From: Actinomycetes bacterium
GTDB taxonomy: Bacteria; Actinomycetota; Acidimicrobiia; Acidimicrobiales; Palsa-688
DNA length: 64,000 bases
Assembly: GCA_021828475.1 (NCBI GenBank)
Contig: JAJZIY010000006.1
Location: forward strand, 50,549-114,548
Direction of reading: 5' to 3'
This document shows positions 16,763 to 25,014 of the stretch, in pieces (the first letter of the stretch is position 1; each line of letters starts with the position of its first letter). The translations under genes and the position numbers were made by a program. The notes under the pieces are model-generated. The model saw nothing but the letters and a program-made list of their open reading frames with translations. It did no database searches and was not told where the DNA came from.

Positions 16763-18535
16763 TCAGAGGTACTGGCCCGTGGCGACACGCTCGATCGAGC
16801 GGCCTCCCTTGGTCTGGTCGCCCTGCGATGTGATCGTCCGGATGTACACGATGCGCTCGCCCTTCTTGCCCGAGATCTTCGCCCAGTCGTCCGGGTTGGT
16901 CGTGTTCGGGAGATCCTCGTGCTCCTTGTACTCCTGCTTGATCGAGTCCAGCAGGTCCTGAGTCCTGATCCCCTTGCCGTCGCCGGCTATCTGCCGCTTG
17001 ATCGAGAGCTTCTTTGCCCGCCGGACGATGTTCTCGATCATGGCACCGGAGGCGAAGTCCTTGTAGTACATCGTCTCCTTGTCGCCGTTCTGGTAGGTCA
17101 CCTCCAGGAACTGGTTGGCCTCGTCGTCGCGGTACATCTCCTCGACCGTGCGCTCGATCATCAGGCGGACCGCCTTGTCCCTGTCGCCCCCGCCGAGGGC
17201 CCGCACCTCGTCCTCGTCGAGAGGCAGGTCCGCAGTCAGGTAGCGCGAGAAGATCTGCGCCGCCGACGTCTCGTCAGGGCGCTCGATCTTGATCTTCACG
17301 TCCAGGCGGCCGGGGCGCAGGATGGCGGGGTCGATCAGGTCCTCGCGGTTCGAGGCGCCGATGACGATGACGTTCTTCAGGGCCTCGACACCGTCTATCT
17401 CGGCCAGCAACTGCGGGACGATCGTCGACTCGACGTCCGAGGAGATGCCGCTGCCGCGGGTCCGGAACAGCGAGTCCATCTCGTCGAAGAAGACTATGAC
17501 GGGCACCCCCTCCTCGCTCTTCTCACGCGCCCGCTGGAACACGAGGCGGATCTGGCGCTCGGTCTCGCCCACGTACTTGTTGAGCAGCTCGGGGCCTTTG
17601 ATGTTGAGGAAGTAGCTGCGCCCCGCCCCCTCGCCCGTGGCCGCCACCTTCTTGGCCAGGGAGTTGGCCACCGCTTTGGCGATCAGGGTCTTCCCGCATC
17701 CCGGCGGGCCGTAGAGGAGGATGCCCTTGGGGGCGGGCAGGCGGTGGTCCAGGAACAGCTCCCGGTAGAGGAAGGGCAGCTCGACGGCGTCGGTGATCTG
17801 CTCGATCTGGGAGTCCAGGCCGCCGACGTCATCGTAGGAGATGTCCGGCACCTCCTCCAGGACCAGGTCCTCCACCTCGGGGCGCGGCAGCTTCTCGAGC
17901 AGGAGGCCGGACCGGGCGTCCATCAGCAGCGAGTCGCCGGAGCGCAGCTTCTCGCCGAGCAGGCTGTCCGCCAGCTCCACCACCCGCTCCTCGTCGGCCC
18001 GCGCCACCACGATCGCGCGGTGCTGGTCCTCCAGCAGCTCCTTCATCGTCACGACCTCACCCGAAAGGTCGCTGCCCCGGGCCAGGACGACGTTGAGGGA
18101 CTCGTTGAGCACGACCTCCTGGCCGCGGTGCAGCTCGGAGGACTCGAGGGCCGGGTGAAGCGAGACGCGCATCTTGCGGCCGCCGGAGAAGACGTCGGCC
18201 GTCCCGTCGTCGTTCAGGGCCAGGAACGTGCCGTAAGCCGACGGCGGCTGGGTGAGCTTGTCGACCTCCTCTCGCAGCGAGGCGATGTGCTCGCGCGCCT
18301 CGCGCAGGGTGTAGGTGAGCCGCTCGTTCTGCGACAGGGCCTGCTGGAGCTGGCCCTTGGTCTCGAGGAGGCGCTCCTCCAGGGTGCGCACCCGCTTGGG
18401 GGCGTCCGCCAGCCGTCGGCGCAGGACGGCCACCTCCTCCTCGAGTGCCGCCACCTGTTCCTCGAGCGAGCTGGTCTGGGCCCGCAGGTCCGCCATCTCC
18501 CGGTCGCGGGCCTGGCCCTGGTTGTTGTCGGGCAT
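16763..18535 (-). CDS. mpa: Proteasome-associated ATPase Mpa/ARC
   Basis: Mpa is the hexameric AAA ATPase that binds Pup, unfolds the substrate and feeds it to the 20S core. The 590-residue protein has an N-terminal coiled coil (about residues 12-85), OB-domain region, Walker A GPPGCGKT, Walker [11 protein letters not shown] and arginine-finger region RPGRLDVKI. It ends in QYL, the proteasome-docking tail. Start: ATG at 18535, preceded by AAGGAGGTGG, rather than the longer track ORF. It faces the ferredoxin gene across a divergent promoter region. Confidence 0.97.
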   Translation of the reverse strand: MPDNNQGQARDREMADLRAQTSSLEEQVAALEEEVAVLRRRLADAPKRVRTLEERLLETKGQLQQALSQNERLTYTLREAREHIASLREEVDKLTQPPSAYGTFLALNDDGTADVFSGGRKMRVSLHPALESSELHRGQEVVLNESLNVVLARGSDLSGEVVTMKELLEDQHRAIVVARADEERVVELADSLLGEKLRSGDSLLMDARSGLLLEKLPRPEVEDLVLEEVPDISYDDVGGLDSQIEQITDAVELPFLYRELFLDHRLPAPKGILLYGPPGCGKTLIAKAVANSLAKKVAATGEGAGRSYFLNIKGPELLNKYVGETERQIRLVFQRAREKSEEGVPVIVFFDEMDSLFRTRGSGISSDVESTIVPQLLAEIDGVEALKNVIVIGASNREDLIDPAILRPGRLDVKIKIERPDETSAAQIFSRYLTADLPLDEDEVRALGGGDRDKAVRLMIERTVEEMYRDDEANQFLEVTYQNGDKETMYYKDFASGAMIENIVRRAKKLSIKRQIAGDGKGIRTQDLLDSIKQEYKEHEDLPNTTNPDDWAKISGKKGERIVYIRTITSQGDQTKGGRSIERVATGQYL

Positions 18536-18624
18536 GCGGGACCACCTCCTTTGACTTGGCCGTCCTGGACGCCGCCAGTTCGACCGGGGCCGAGGTCCGG
18601 CCTTTGGCGCGACCATACTGCCGT

Positions 18625-18634
18625 TGTCGCGACA
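18625..18634. promoter_or_regulatory. Palindrome TGTCGCGACA upstream of mpa
   Basis: This is a perfect 10-bp palindrome 90 bp upstream of the mpa ATG, in the mpa/ferredoxin divergent region. It shares the TGTC/GACA ends with the longer palindrome 33 bp further on, so it may be a second site for the same regulator. Short palindromes occur by chance, so support is weak. Confidence 0.3.
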
Positions 18635-18666
18635 GCTGGCGTACGGGCGCGGCGTGCCTGGCCAGC

Positions 18667-18681
18667 AGTGTCATTGACACT
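18667..18681. promoter_or_regulatory. 15-bp perfect palindrome, candidate operator
   Basis: AGTGTCA-T-TGACACT is a perfect 7-1-7 palindrome. It covers the -35 hexamer TTGACA of the ferredoxin promoter, a place where a bound repressor would block RNA polymerase. The regulator is unknown. Confidence 0.5.
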
Positions 18682-18703
18682 TGCGCTTTGGCGCCGGTAG
18701 CTT
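18674..18703 (+). promoter_or_regulatory. Promoter of the ferredoxin gene
   Basis: TTGACA (18674-18679), an 18-nt spacer and TAGCTT (18698-18703) form a near-consensus vegetative promoter. Transcription would start near 18710, leaving about 43 nt of leader before the ATG at 18753. AGAGGGA lies in that leader. Confidence 0.6.
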
Positions 18704-18752
18704 GGAAGCACGCGCGACCAGCGGATCGACGACTAGAGGGAACTGACACCGA

Positions 18753-18986
18753 ATGAAGGTCTGGATCGACCAGGATCTGTGTACCGGCGACGGCCTGTGC
18801 GAGGAGATCGCCCCGGCCGTTTTCACGCTCCTCGACGATGGTCTGTCCTATGTCAAGGAGGGCGACAAGATCTTCGACGACCCGGGCGGCCACGCCGGGT
18901 TGGCTGTCGTTCCCGAGGACATGGAGGACGCCACCCGCGAGTCGGCCGAAGAGTGCCCAGGAGAGTGCATCTTCATCGAGGAGTGA
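18753..18986 (+). CDS. 3Fe-4S-type ferredoxin
   Basis: This is a 77-residue acidic ferredoxin. The Cys pattern is C10-x5-C16 and C68-P, as in 3Fe-4S ferredoxins that serve cytochromes P450 and other oxidoreductases. Asp13 occupies the place where a 4Fe-4S protein would have its extra Cys. An additional Cys72 (CPGEC) is present. It is divergent from mpa and convergent with hss, so it is transcribed alone. Its electron partner is unknown; TtuA, an iron-sulfur enzyme encoded 5 kb away, is one speculative candidate. Confidence 0.88.
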   Translation: MKVWIDQDLCTGDGLCEEIAPAVFTLLDDGLSYVKEGDKIFDDPGGHAGLAVVPEDMEDATRESAEECPGECIFIEE

Positions 18987-19073
18987 ACCAGGGCGGCGGG
19001 AGCGCAGAGCCTCGCGTCACCGCCGGACCAGCTCACCGTGCCCGACAGCGCGCCGAGACCTGGGCGAGCCCCG

Positions 19074-20504
19074 TCAGTGGACCAGCACGTTGCGGAACTG
19101 CCACGGGTCGTCCTCGTCCAGGTCCCGGGGGAAGAGGGGCGACTGCGTGCTGAGCGGCGTCCAGTCCGTGAAGTGGCCCTCCACCGGGCCGAGGTAGGCA
19201 AGCTGCACCTCGAGACAGCGCTCGAAGTCCATCTCGTCCGCCTCGACGATCCCTGCCTCGGGGTTCTCGACCGCCCACACCATGCCCGCCAGCACAGCCG
19301 AGGTGACCTGCAACCCGGTCGCGTTCTGGAAGGGCACGAGGGACCGGGTCTCCTCGACCGACAGGCGCGACCCGTACCAGTAGGCGTTGGCGCCGTGGCC
19401 GTAGAGCAGGACCCCGAGCTCGTCGATGCCGTCGAGGATCTCGGCCTCGTCGAGCACCACCTGACGTGAGGGCGTGGCACAACCCCGGCCCAGCAACTCG
19501 TGCCACGAGAGCATGGCGTCGTCGGCCGGGTGGTAGGCGTAGTGGCAGGTGGGCCGGTAGACGACATCGGCACCCTCGCCCAGGGTGAAGTAGTCGGCGA
19601 TCGAGATCGACTCGTTGTGGGTCACGCACAGCCCGTACTGCGGGCCGGCCGTGGGGCACCAGGTCCGCACCCTCGTGTCGGCCCCCGGCTGCACCATGTA
19701 GATCGACGGGGCACCCGGGTCGTCGTGGCGCCGGGCTGTCGGGGGGAACCATCGCTCGTGCGTGCCCCAGCCCAGCTCGGCGGGTTGGAGGCCCTCGGAC
19801 AGGAAGCCGTCGACGGACCAGGTGTTGACGAAGGTCCCGATGTCCCTTGGGGAGCGGGCCCGCTGCGTGTCGCGCTCGGCGATGTGGACACCCTTCACCC
19901 CGCACGCCTGCATGAGCCGGGCCCACTCGTCGCGGGTCGCGGGCCGCTCGTACGCGACGCCTGTGCGCCCGGCCACGTCGAGCAGGGCCTGCTTGACGAA
20001 CCAGGACACCATGCCGGGGTTGGCGCCGCATGCCGAGACGGCCGTGGGCCCGCCCGGGTTGGCCCGGCGCTCGGCGAGGAGGCTCTTGCGCAGCGCGTAG
20101 TTGGTCCTGGCGGCGAGCGGGGCCGACGCGTCGTCGTAGAAGCCCGGCCAGGGCTCGACGACCGTGTCGATGTAGAGGCAGCCGAGCCGGCGGCACAGGG
20201 CCATGATCTCGACCGAGGAGGTGTCGACCGACAGGTTGACGCAGAACGCCCGCCTGCTGCCCTGGGCGAGCAGAGGCGTGAGCAGCTCCCTGTAGTTGCC
20301 CGCCGTGAGCGCAGCAGCGACCGTGCGCACCCCGAGCTGTTGGAGCACCGGGTCGTCCTCGACCTCCGGGCCGAGCACGGTGATGTCGTCGGCACCGATG
20401 TCGAAGTGGCGCAGCACCAGGGGCAGGGTGCCGTGGGCGATCGAGCCCGAGCCGATCATGAGCACGGGGCCGTCGAAGGGCCCGTAGGTCGTGAAGCTGC
20501 TCAT
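19074..20504 (-). CDS. hss: Homospermidine synthase (saccharopine dehydrogenase-like)
   Basis: This 476-residue protein should make homospermidine from putrescine using NAD. The Rossmann loop GSGSIAHGTLPLVLRHF is at residues 18-34. Family segments include SACGANPGMVSWFVKQALLD and FGPFDGP/LIGSGSI-type N-terminus (here YGPFDGPVLMIGSGS). Its ATG overlaps the stop of the decarboxylase gene as ATGA. The two enzymes form a two-step route from ornithine to homospermidine. The assignment comes from recognition of family sequence plus context. Confidence 0.88.
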   Translation of the reverse strand: MSSFTTYGPFDGPVLMIGSGSIAHGTLPLVLRHFDIGADDITVLGPEVEDDPVLQQLGVRTVAAALTAGNYRELLTPLLAQGSRRAFCVNLSVDTSSVEIMALCRRLGCLYIDTVVEPWPGFYDDASAPLAARTNYALRKSLLAERRANPGGPTAVSACGANPGMVSWFVKQALLDVAGRTGVAYERPATRDEWARLMQACGVKGVHIAERDTQRARSPRDIGTFVNTWSVDGFLSEGLQPAELGWGTHERWFPPTARRHDDPGAPSIYMVQPGADTRVRTWCPTAGPQYGLCVTHNESISIADYFTLGEGADVVYRPTCHYAYHPADDAMLSWHELLGRGCATPSRQVVLDEAEILDGIDELGVLLYGHGANAYWYGSRLSVEETRSLVPFQNATGLQVTSAVLAGMVWAVENPEAGIVEADEMDFERCLEVQLAYLGPVEGHFTDWTPLSTQSPLFPRDLDEDDPWQFRNVLVH

Positions 20505-21703
20505 GCCGCCACGACCCTCTGGTCGTGGGAGGAGACGAAGAAGCAGCGCAGCGGCTCGAAGCCGTTGAACCAGACCGAGGAGTAGGAAGACGTGTACGCA
20601 CCCGTCGAGAGCAGCCTCACCCGGTCACCGATGCGCAGGTCGAGCGGTAGCTGGTAGCCCGCCTTCTCGTAGAGCACGTCGGCGCTGTCGCAGGACGGCC
20701 CGGCAAGCACGACCGGGCCCTGGTTGGCGCGGTCGCCCGGGGTGCCCACCCGGTAGCGGATGGACTCGTCGAGCGTCTCTGTCAGGCCGTTGAACATGCC
20801 TATGTCCAGGTAGACCCAGCGGGCCTCGTCGTTGTCCGGCCGGCGCGATATGAGCACGACCTCGGTCTCGATGACGCCCGCGTCCCCGACGAGGTAGCGA
20901 CCAGGCTCGACCAGGACCTCGCCTGCGAAGCCACCCAGGTTGGCGGCCAGGGCGGCCCGGATGGCCGTCCCGTAGGCACCGAGCTCGGGGACGGGGTCGA
21001 CGTAGTGGGAGGGGAAGCCCCCGCCGAGGTTGATGCCTGCCGCCTCCAGGCCTTCTGAGCGCAGCTGGTCCAGCAGGGCGCCGACATCGGCAAGAGGCCG
21101 GTCCCAGGCGCGCACGTCGCGCTGCTGGGAACCGACGTGGAACGAGGCCCCGAACTCGAGCCCGGCCCAGGCGGCCCGCCGGATGAGGGCGGCCGCCTCC
21201 GCCATGTCGCAGCCGAACTTGCGCGAGAGCGGCCAGTCGGCCCCGGTGCCGTCGGTGGCGATACGCACGTATACGGTGCTTCCCGGGGCCTGGCGGACGA
21301 CCTTTTCCAGCTCGGCCTCGGCGTCGACGGTGAAGGTACGCACGCCCACCTCGTAGGCGAAGGCGACGTCACGCTCCTTCTTGATCGTGTTGCCGTAGGC
21401 CAGGCGTTCCGGCTCGATCCCGATGCGCAGGCAGCGTTCGATCTCGCCCCTGCTGGCGACATCGAAACTCGAGCCCAGCTGCTCGAGGGCGGTGAGCACC
21501 TCCTCGGCCGGGTTGGCCTTCACGGCGTAGAACACCTTTGCCGCCGGAAGGGCCTCGCGTAGCTGCCGGTAGCGCAGGGCCACCACATCCAGGTCGAAGA
21601 CCAGGAACGGCGTCGGCATGTCCGTGTTGCCATCGAGGAACCGGGCGATCGGGGTAGTGAGCCCGCTTACCTCGTCCAGTCCCACGGCACCAATAGGTTG
21701 CAT
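20501..21703 (-). CDS. PLP-dependent ornithine/basic amino acid decarboxylase (fold III)
   Basis: This is a 400-residue alanine-racemase-fold decarboxylase. The PLP Lys is in FYAVKANP (Lys62), the phosphate loop region is GGGFPSHY, and the catalytic Cys/Asp loop is GPSCDSADVLYEK. It resembles eukaryotic-type ornithine decarboxylases more than DAP decarboxylase, and coupling to homospermidine synthase supports putrescine production. ATG at 21703 has GGGAG 6 nt upstream; the track start is a TTG further up. Specificity (ornithine versus lysine or arginine) is inferred from context. Confidence 0.87.
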   Translation of the reverse strand: MQPIGAVGLDEVSGLTTPIARFLDGNTDMPTPFLVFDLDVVALRYRQLREALPAAKVFYAVKANPAEEVLTALEQLGSSFDVASRGEIERCLRIGIEPERLAYGNTIKKERDVAFAYEVGVRTFTVDAEAELEKVVRQAPGSTVYVRIATDGTGADWPLSRKFGCDMAEAAALIRRAAWAGLEFGASFHVGSQQRDVRAWDRPLADVGALLDQLRSEGLEAAGINLGGGFPSHYVDPVPELGAYGTAIRAALAANLGGFAGEVLVEPGRYLVGDAGVIETEVVLISRRPDNDEARWVYLDIGMFNGLTETLDESIRYRVGTPGDRANQGPVVLAGPSCDSADVLYEKAGYQLPLDLRIGDRVRLLSTGAYTSSYSSVWFNGFEPLRCFFVSSHDQRVVAA

Positions 21704-21861
21704 GTGGCTCTCCCACCACCTTTCCAAGTCCCGTTGCCCTGGCGCGCTCCAGCCACGCCACCCAAAGAACTCATAAGGTTAGCGCAGCCCCGGACGCGTC
21801 CCGGCAGCCCGCAACGGTCGGCTTTGCCCTTGTCGGCGCCGGCGCCTCAGCCGGTAGCGCC

Positions 21862-23052
21862 TCAGCCGTTGACGCAGGCCTCGGTGCTCACCGCGTGCTG
21901 GTGCGGCGAGGCCAGCAGGGGCACCAGCTCGCTGGTGCTGAGCGCGTAGGCCGTCGTGGCCCGGTCAGGTGCGATGGCGAAGGCGATGCCCACGACATCG
22001 CCGTGACGGTCGACCAGCGGGGCCCCGGAATCGCCATAGGTGAGCCGCGCTGCCAGCACGAACACGTCACGGGTGGTCGTCCTGGTCGCGTACAGGTCCT
22101 CGCCGCGCGCCGTGACCTCGTCGGCGATCGCCGCCGGCTGCACCGCCAGCGGGTCCTGGCCGTTGGGATGGCCCAGTACGACCCCGGTCTGGCCGGCGCG
22201 CCCGGTAGCCAGCGGTAGTGCCGGTTCGCCCAGACCGGGTACCGACAGCAGGGCGAGGTCGACGTTGGGGTTGTAGAGCACCACGGAGGCGGGCTTGGGC
22301 AGCATGCTGCCCGGGAGCAGGACCTGGGTCGAGCCCGCCGGCTCTCCGGCCACGACGTGGGCGTTGGTGACCACGAGGTCCGGGGCCACAGTGAAACCGC
22401 TGCCTTCCTGCAGCCGCCCGCAGGCTTGGCCCTCCACCTTCACGGTCGATCCCTCGGCCCGGCTGAGTGCGGCACCGGCCAGGGGGCTGTGCAGCGGTGG
22501 CGCCCCGGTGTCCTGGCTGGGGCCGAAGGAGGTGAACACCTGAGGGAAGCCGTCCTGGCCCACCAGGCGCCTCAGTGCCTGCAGGGTGTTCGGCGGGTTG
22601 ATCCCGGCCGAGGCCGTTGCCTGGCTTACCCAGCGGGCGATCACCGAGCCGGTGGTCAGCTGCGACAGCGTGCCCGGCACGGCGGCCAGGGACGGTGCCA
22701 GCAGCCAGACGGCCGCCAGGACGCCGATGACGCCCAGCGCCGAGCCGACGGCCCTGTCGGCGGTGCGCACCCCCCCGAAGGGCAGCACCGAGTGCAGCCG
22801 CGCCCCGACCATGAGGCCGACGGCCTGGCCCAGGAAGGCACCCGCCAGCAGGACCACTATCGCCAGGGCGATGCGAGGCACCGAGCCCGACAGGTGCACG
22901 AGCTTGACGACGTCAGGCAGGAAGCGGACCGCGACGTAGAGCCCGGCTCCCAGCCCGAGCCAGGAGAACACCCGCGCCAGAAAGCCCATGCGCCAGCCGC
23001 CCAGGGCCGCGAGCCCGGCGGCAACAAGGATCCCTATGTCGAAGGCGTTCAC
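21862..23052 (-). CDS. marP: Membrane serine protease MarP-like (CvpA domain plus trypsin-like protease)
   Basis: MarP is a periplasmic protease needed for acid and oxidative stress resistance in mycobacteria. The 396-residue protein has four N-terminal membrane helices (about residues 5-120, CvpA-like) and a chymotrypsin-fold domain with His232 (TNAHVV), Asp265 (NVDLALL) and Ser342 (GDSGAP). Cys211 and Cys393 could form the disulfide known in mycobacterial MarP. The GTG at 23052 overlaps the trmI stop as GTGA, so the long track start is not used. Confidence 0.92.
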   Translation of the reverse strand: MNAFDIGILVAAGLAALGGWRMGFLARVFSWLGLGAGLYVAVRFLPDVVKLVHLSGSVPRIALAIVVLLAGAFLGQAVGLMVGARLHSVLPFGGVRTADRAVGSALGVIGVLAAVWLLAPSLAAVPGTLSQLTTGSVIARWVSQATASAGINPPNTLQALRRLVGQDGFPQVFTSFGPSQDTGAPPLHSPLAGAALSRAEGSTVKVEGQACGRLQEGSGFTVAPDLVVTNAHVVAGEPAGSTQVLLPGSMLPKPASVVLYNPNVDLALLSVPGLGEPALPLATGRAGQTGVVLGHPNGQDPLAVQPAAIADEVTARGEDLYATRTTTRDVFVLAARLTYGDSGAPLVDRHGDVVGIAFAIAPDRATTAYALSTSELVPLLASPHQHAVSTEACVNG

Positions 23053-23849
23053 GAGCCGACCGAGAGCAGCCTCGCAGAGGTGAGGAAGCCCGTGTGACCC
23101 ACCATCCTGTGGTCCGGACGCACCGACTGGCCGTCGATGTGCCATCCCCGCTGCATGACCTCGATCGTCTCCGCAAGGGCGAACCCGGCCCCGTTGAGCG
23201 CCTCCCGCAGCGCCGTCACCTGGGGAACCGTCGGCAGGTAGGAGACGAGTATGCCCCCAGGCCTCAGCGCGGTTGCGGCGTGGCCGACCACCCGCCACGG
23301 CTCGGGCAGGTCGAGGACCACCCGGTCCAGGCCCTCCGGCCCGATGCCCTCGTACACGTCGCGTACCTCGACGTGGTAGCGCTCCATCACGGCCGCGCCG
23401 AGGAAGCCGGTGACGTTCGCGGCGGCCCGGTCGGCGAAGTCCTGGCGCAACTCGTAGCCGGTCACGTCGGCGCCAGCCCTCAGCAGGGCCATGGACAGCG
23501 CCCCGGAGCCGAGCCCGGACTCGAGCACCCGGGCACCGGGGAAGATGTCCGCCAGCATCAGTATCGGGCCGAGGTCCTTCGGGTAGATGACCTGGGCGCC
23601 GCGTGGCATCTTGAGCACGACCTCGGCCAGTGTCGGGCGAACGGCGATGTAACGCGAGCCGCGGTTCGAGTGCACGGTGAGGCCCTCGTCGCGCCCTATC
23701 AGGTCGTCGTGCGCCACGAAGCCGGCGTGAGTGTGGAACTCGGCTCCCGCCGCGAGCGACACCAGATAGCGGCGTCCCTTGGAGTCGAAGAGCAGCACCC
23801 GCTCCCCCACCTCGAAGGGGCGCCTCGGAGCCATCTCCCCGGCGCTCAC
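23049..23849 (-). CDS. trmI: tRNA (adenine-58-N1)-methyltransferase TrmI
   Basis: TrmI makes m1A58 in the T-loop of tRNAs. The 266-residue protein has an N-terminal beta domain (FEVGERVLLFDSKGRRYLV) and an SAM-binding Rossmann domain with the loop VLESGLGSGALSMALLRAG and the catalytic-site motif LDLPEPW. GTG at 23849 overlaps the ttuA stop as GTGA; the longer track ORF would lie inside ttuA. In mycobacteria trmI is also close to mpa. Confidence 0.94.
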   Translation of the reverse strand: MSAGEMAPRRPFEVGERVLLFDSKGRRYLVSLAAGAEFHTHAGFVAHDDLIGRDEGLTVHSNRGSRYIAVRPTLAEVVLKMPRGAQVIYPKDLGPILMLADIFPGARVLESGLGSGALSMALLRAGADVTGYELRQDFADRAAANVTGFLGAAVMERYHVEVRDVYEGIGPEGLDRVVLDLPEPWRVVGHAATALRPGGILVSYLPTVPQVTALREALNGAGFALAETIEVMQRGWHIDGQSVRPDHRMVGHTGFLTSARLLSVGS

Positions 23850-24781
23850 AGCGCCGTTACCGGGATCCGCCGCCGCGGGTCGCCGCCGGCCCGCTCGACC
23901 AGTTTGCAGAACGCGCACACGGCTGCCGTCGTCGGCGCCGCGCAGCTCGGGCAGGGGTGCAGGCCCTCCCGCTCGTCCTGACAGAGCTCGGCGCCGAGCG
24001 CCGACCCGCGGTCGAGGAAGCCGTTGTAGAACGCGGCCTTGGTCCCGGGCGAGCGCTCCTCGATGGCGTTCAGGGCCTCCTTGTAGCCGAGATGGCGGTT
24101 GCCCGCCGACATCGGGCATTCCTCGACCTGGTAGTCGAGCCCTTTCAGCACGCAGTAGGCGGCCGTCTCCCTCTCACCCAACTTCACCAGCGGCTTGACC
24201 TTGCGGGGGAAACCCTCGCCTCCGGGGAGCACGGGCCTCTGGCGGGCCAGGTAGGCGACATCCCAGCGCAGGACGTTGCCGAGAAGGACGGCAGCCTCGT
24301 CGTCAAGGTTGTGCCCCGTCGCCACCACGTCGTAGCCGCCGTCCAGAGCGGCGCGGTCGAAGACGTGGCGTTTGGACAGGCCACAGGCCGAGCACGGTAC
24401 CCGCCGGTCGGCTGCCGCCCCGGTCTTCACGTCGTAACCGAAGTCCGAGGGGAGGTCGACCTCGACCAGGTGCGCCTGACGGGCCGCTGCGAACGCCCTC
24501 GCGTGCTCGCCCGAGGGCTGGCTGTAACCGGCGATCCCGAGCCCTATGTAGAGGCCGTCGGCCTGGTACCCGATGTCGAGCAGGATGTCCCAGAGCGCCA
24601 GCGAGTCCTTGCCGCCCGAGACCGCGACCAGCACACGCTCGTCCGGGCCCATCATGCGGTGCTCCTTGACCGCCCGTTCGACCTGTGCGCGGCAGTGCCC
24701 GAGGAAGCAGTCGGAGCAGAAGGCGGCGTTGTGCCTGCGGACGTCCACGACGGCGGGCCGGCGGCAGACCTTGCACTTCAC
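23846..24781 (-). CDS. ttuA: TtuA-family tRNA 2-thiolation enzyme (iron-sulfur, PP-loop)
   Basis: TtuA adenylates m5U54 of tRNA and inserts sulfur donated by the ubiquitin-like carrier TtuB. In this 311-residue protein the N-terminal zinc finger is C3xxC6...C22xxC25, the PP-loop is SGGKDS (residues 55-60), and Cys130, Cys133 and Cys222 sit exactly where the [4Fe-4S] ligands of Thermus TtuA are numbered. A C-terminal zinc finger uses Cys277, 280, 289 and 292. GTG start in a GTGA overlap with the carrier gene. Related Ncs6 enzymes act at U34, so target position is inferred. Confidence 0.88.
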   Translation of the reverse strand: MKCKVCRRPAVVDVRRHNAAFCSDCFLGHCRAQVERAVKEHRMMGPDERVLVAVSGGKDSLALWDILLDIGYQADGLYIGLGIAGYSQPSGEHARAFAAARQAHLVEVDLPSDFGYDVKTGAAADRRVPCSACGLSKRHVFDRAALDGGYDVVATGHNLDDEAAVLLGNVLRWDVAYLARQRPVLPGGEGFPRKVKPLVKLGERETAAYCVLKGLDYQVEECPMSAGNRHLGYKEALNAIEERSPGTKAAFYNGFLDRGSALGAELCQDEREGLHPCPSCAAPTTAAVCAFCKLVERAGGDPRRRIPVTAL

Positions 24782-25014
24782 CTGGGGCTCCCCGTCGGCG
24801 CCGGCCCGGTCGCCCCGCCCGACACGACCGGGCGGATTTCGACACCCGAACCGTCGGCGATGGTGGCGTCACCTGTCACCAGGGTGCCGTCCACGATGAC
24901 GAGGACCGCCTCCCTTATGTAACCGAGCTGTTCGAGCAGCGCCAGGACGCCGAGCGGTCCCGGCACCTCCAGCTCACGCTTCGGGTTCCGCAGCAGGACT
25001 TTCACGCCGCCCAT
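24778..25014 (-). CDS. TtuB/MoaD/ThiS-like sulfur carrier with C-terminal extension
   Basis: This is a 78-residue beta-grasp-like protein (KVLLRNPKRELEVPG, LLEQLGY, AVLVIVDGTLV, GSGVEIRPVVSGG). Carriers of this family end in Gly-Gly, where the thiocarboxylate forms. Here GG (66-67) is followed by an 11-residue tail, ATGPAPTGSPR, so it would need trimming before activation. Overlap of its stop with the ttuA start strongly supports a partner role. No strong Shine-Dalgarno sequence precedes ATG 25014; a GTG three codons in is possible. No E1-like activator or JAMM protease is in the window. Confidence 0.8.
   Translation of the reverse strand: MGGVKVLLRNPKRELEVPGPLGVLALLEQLGYIREAVLVIVDGTLVTGDATIADGSGVEIRPVVSGGATGPAPTGSPR

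Noticed and set aside
16919-18700. 593-residue plus-strand ORF
   Set aside because: It is the antisense shadow of mpa.
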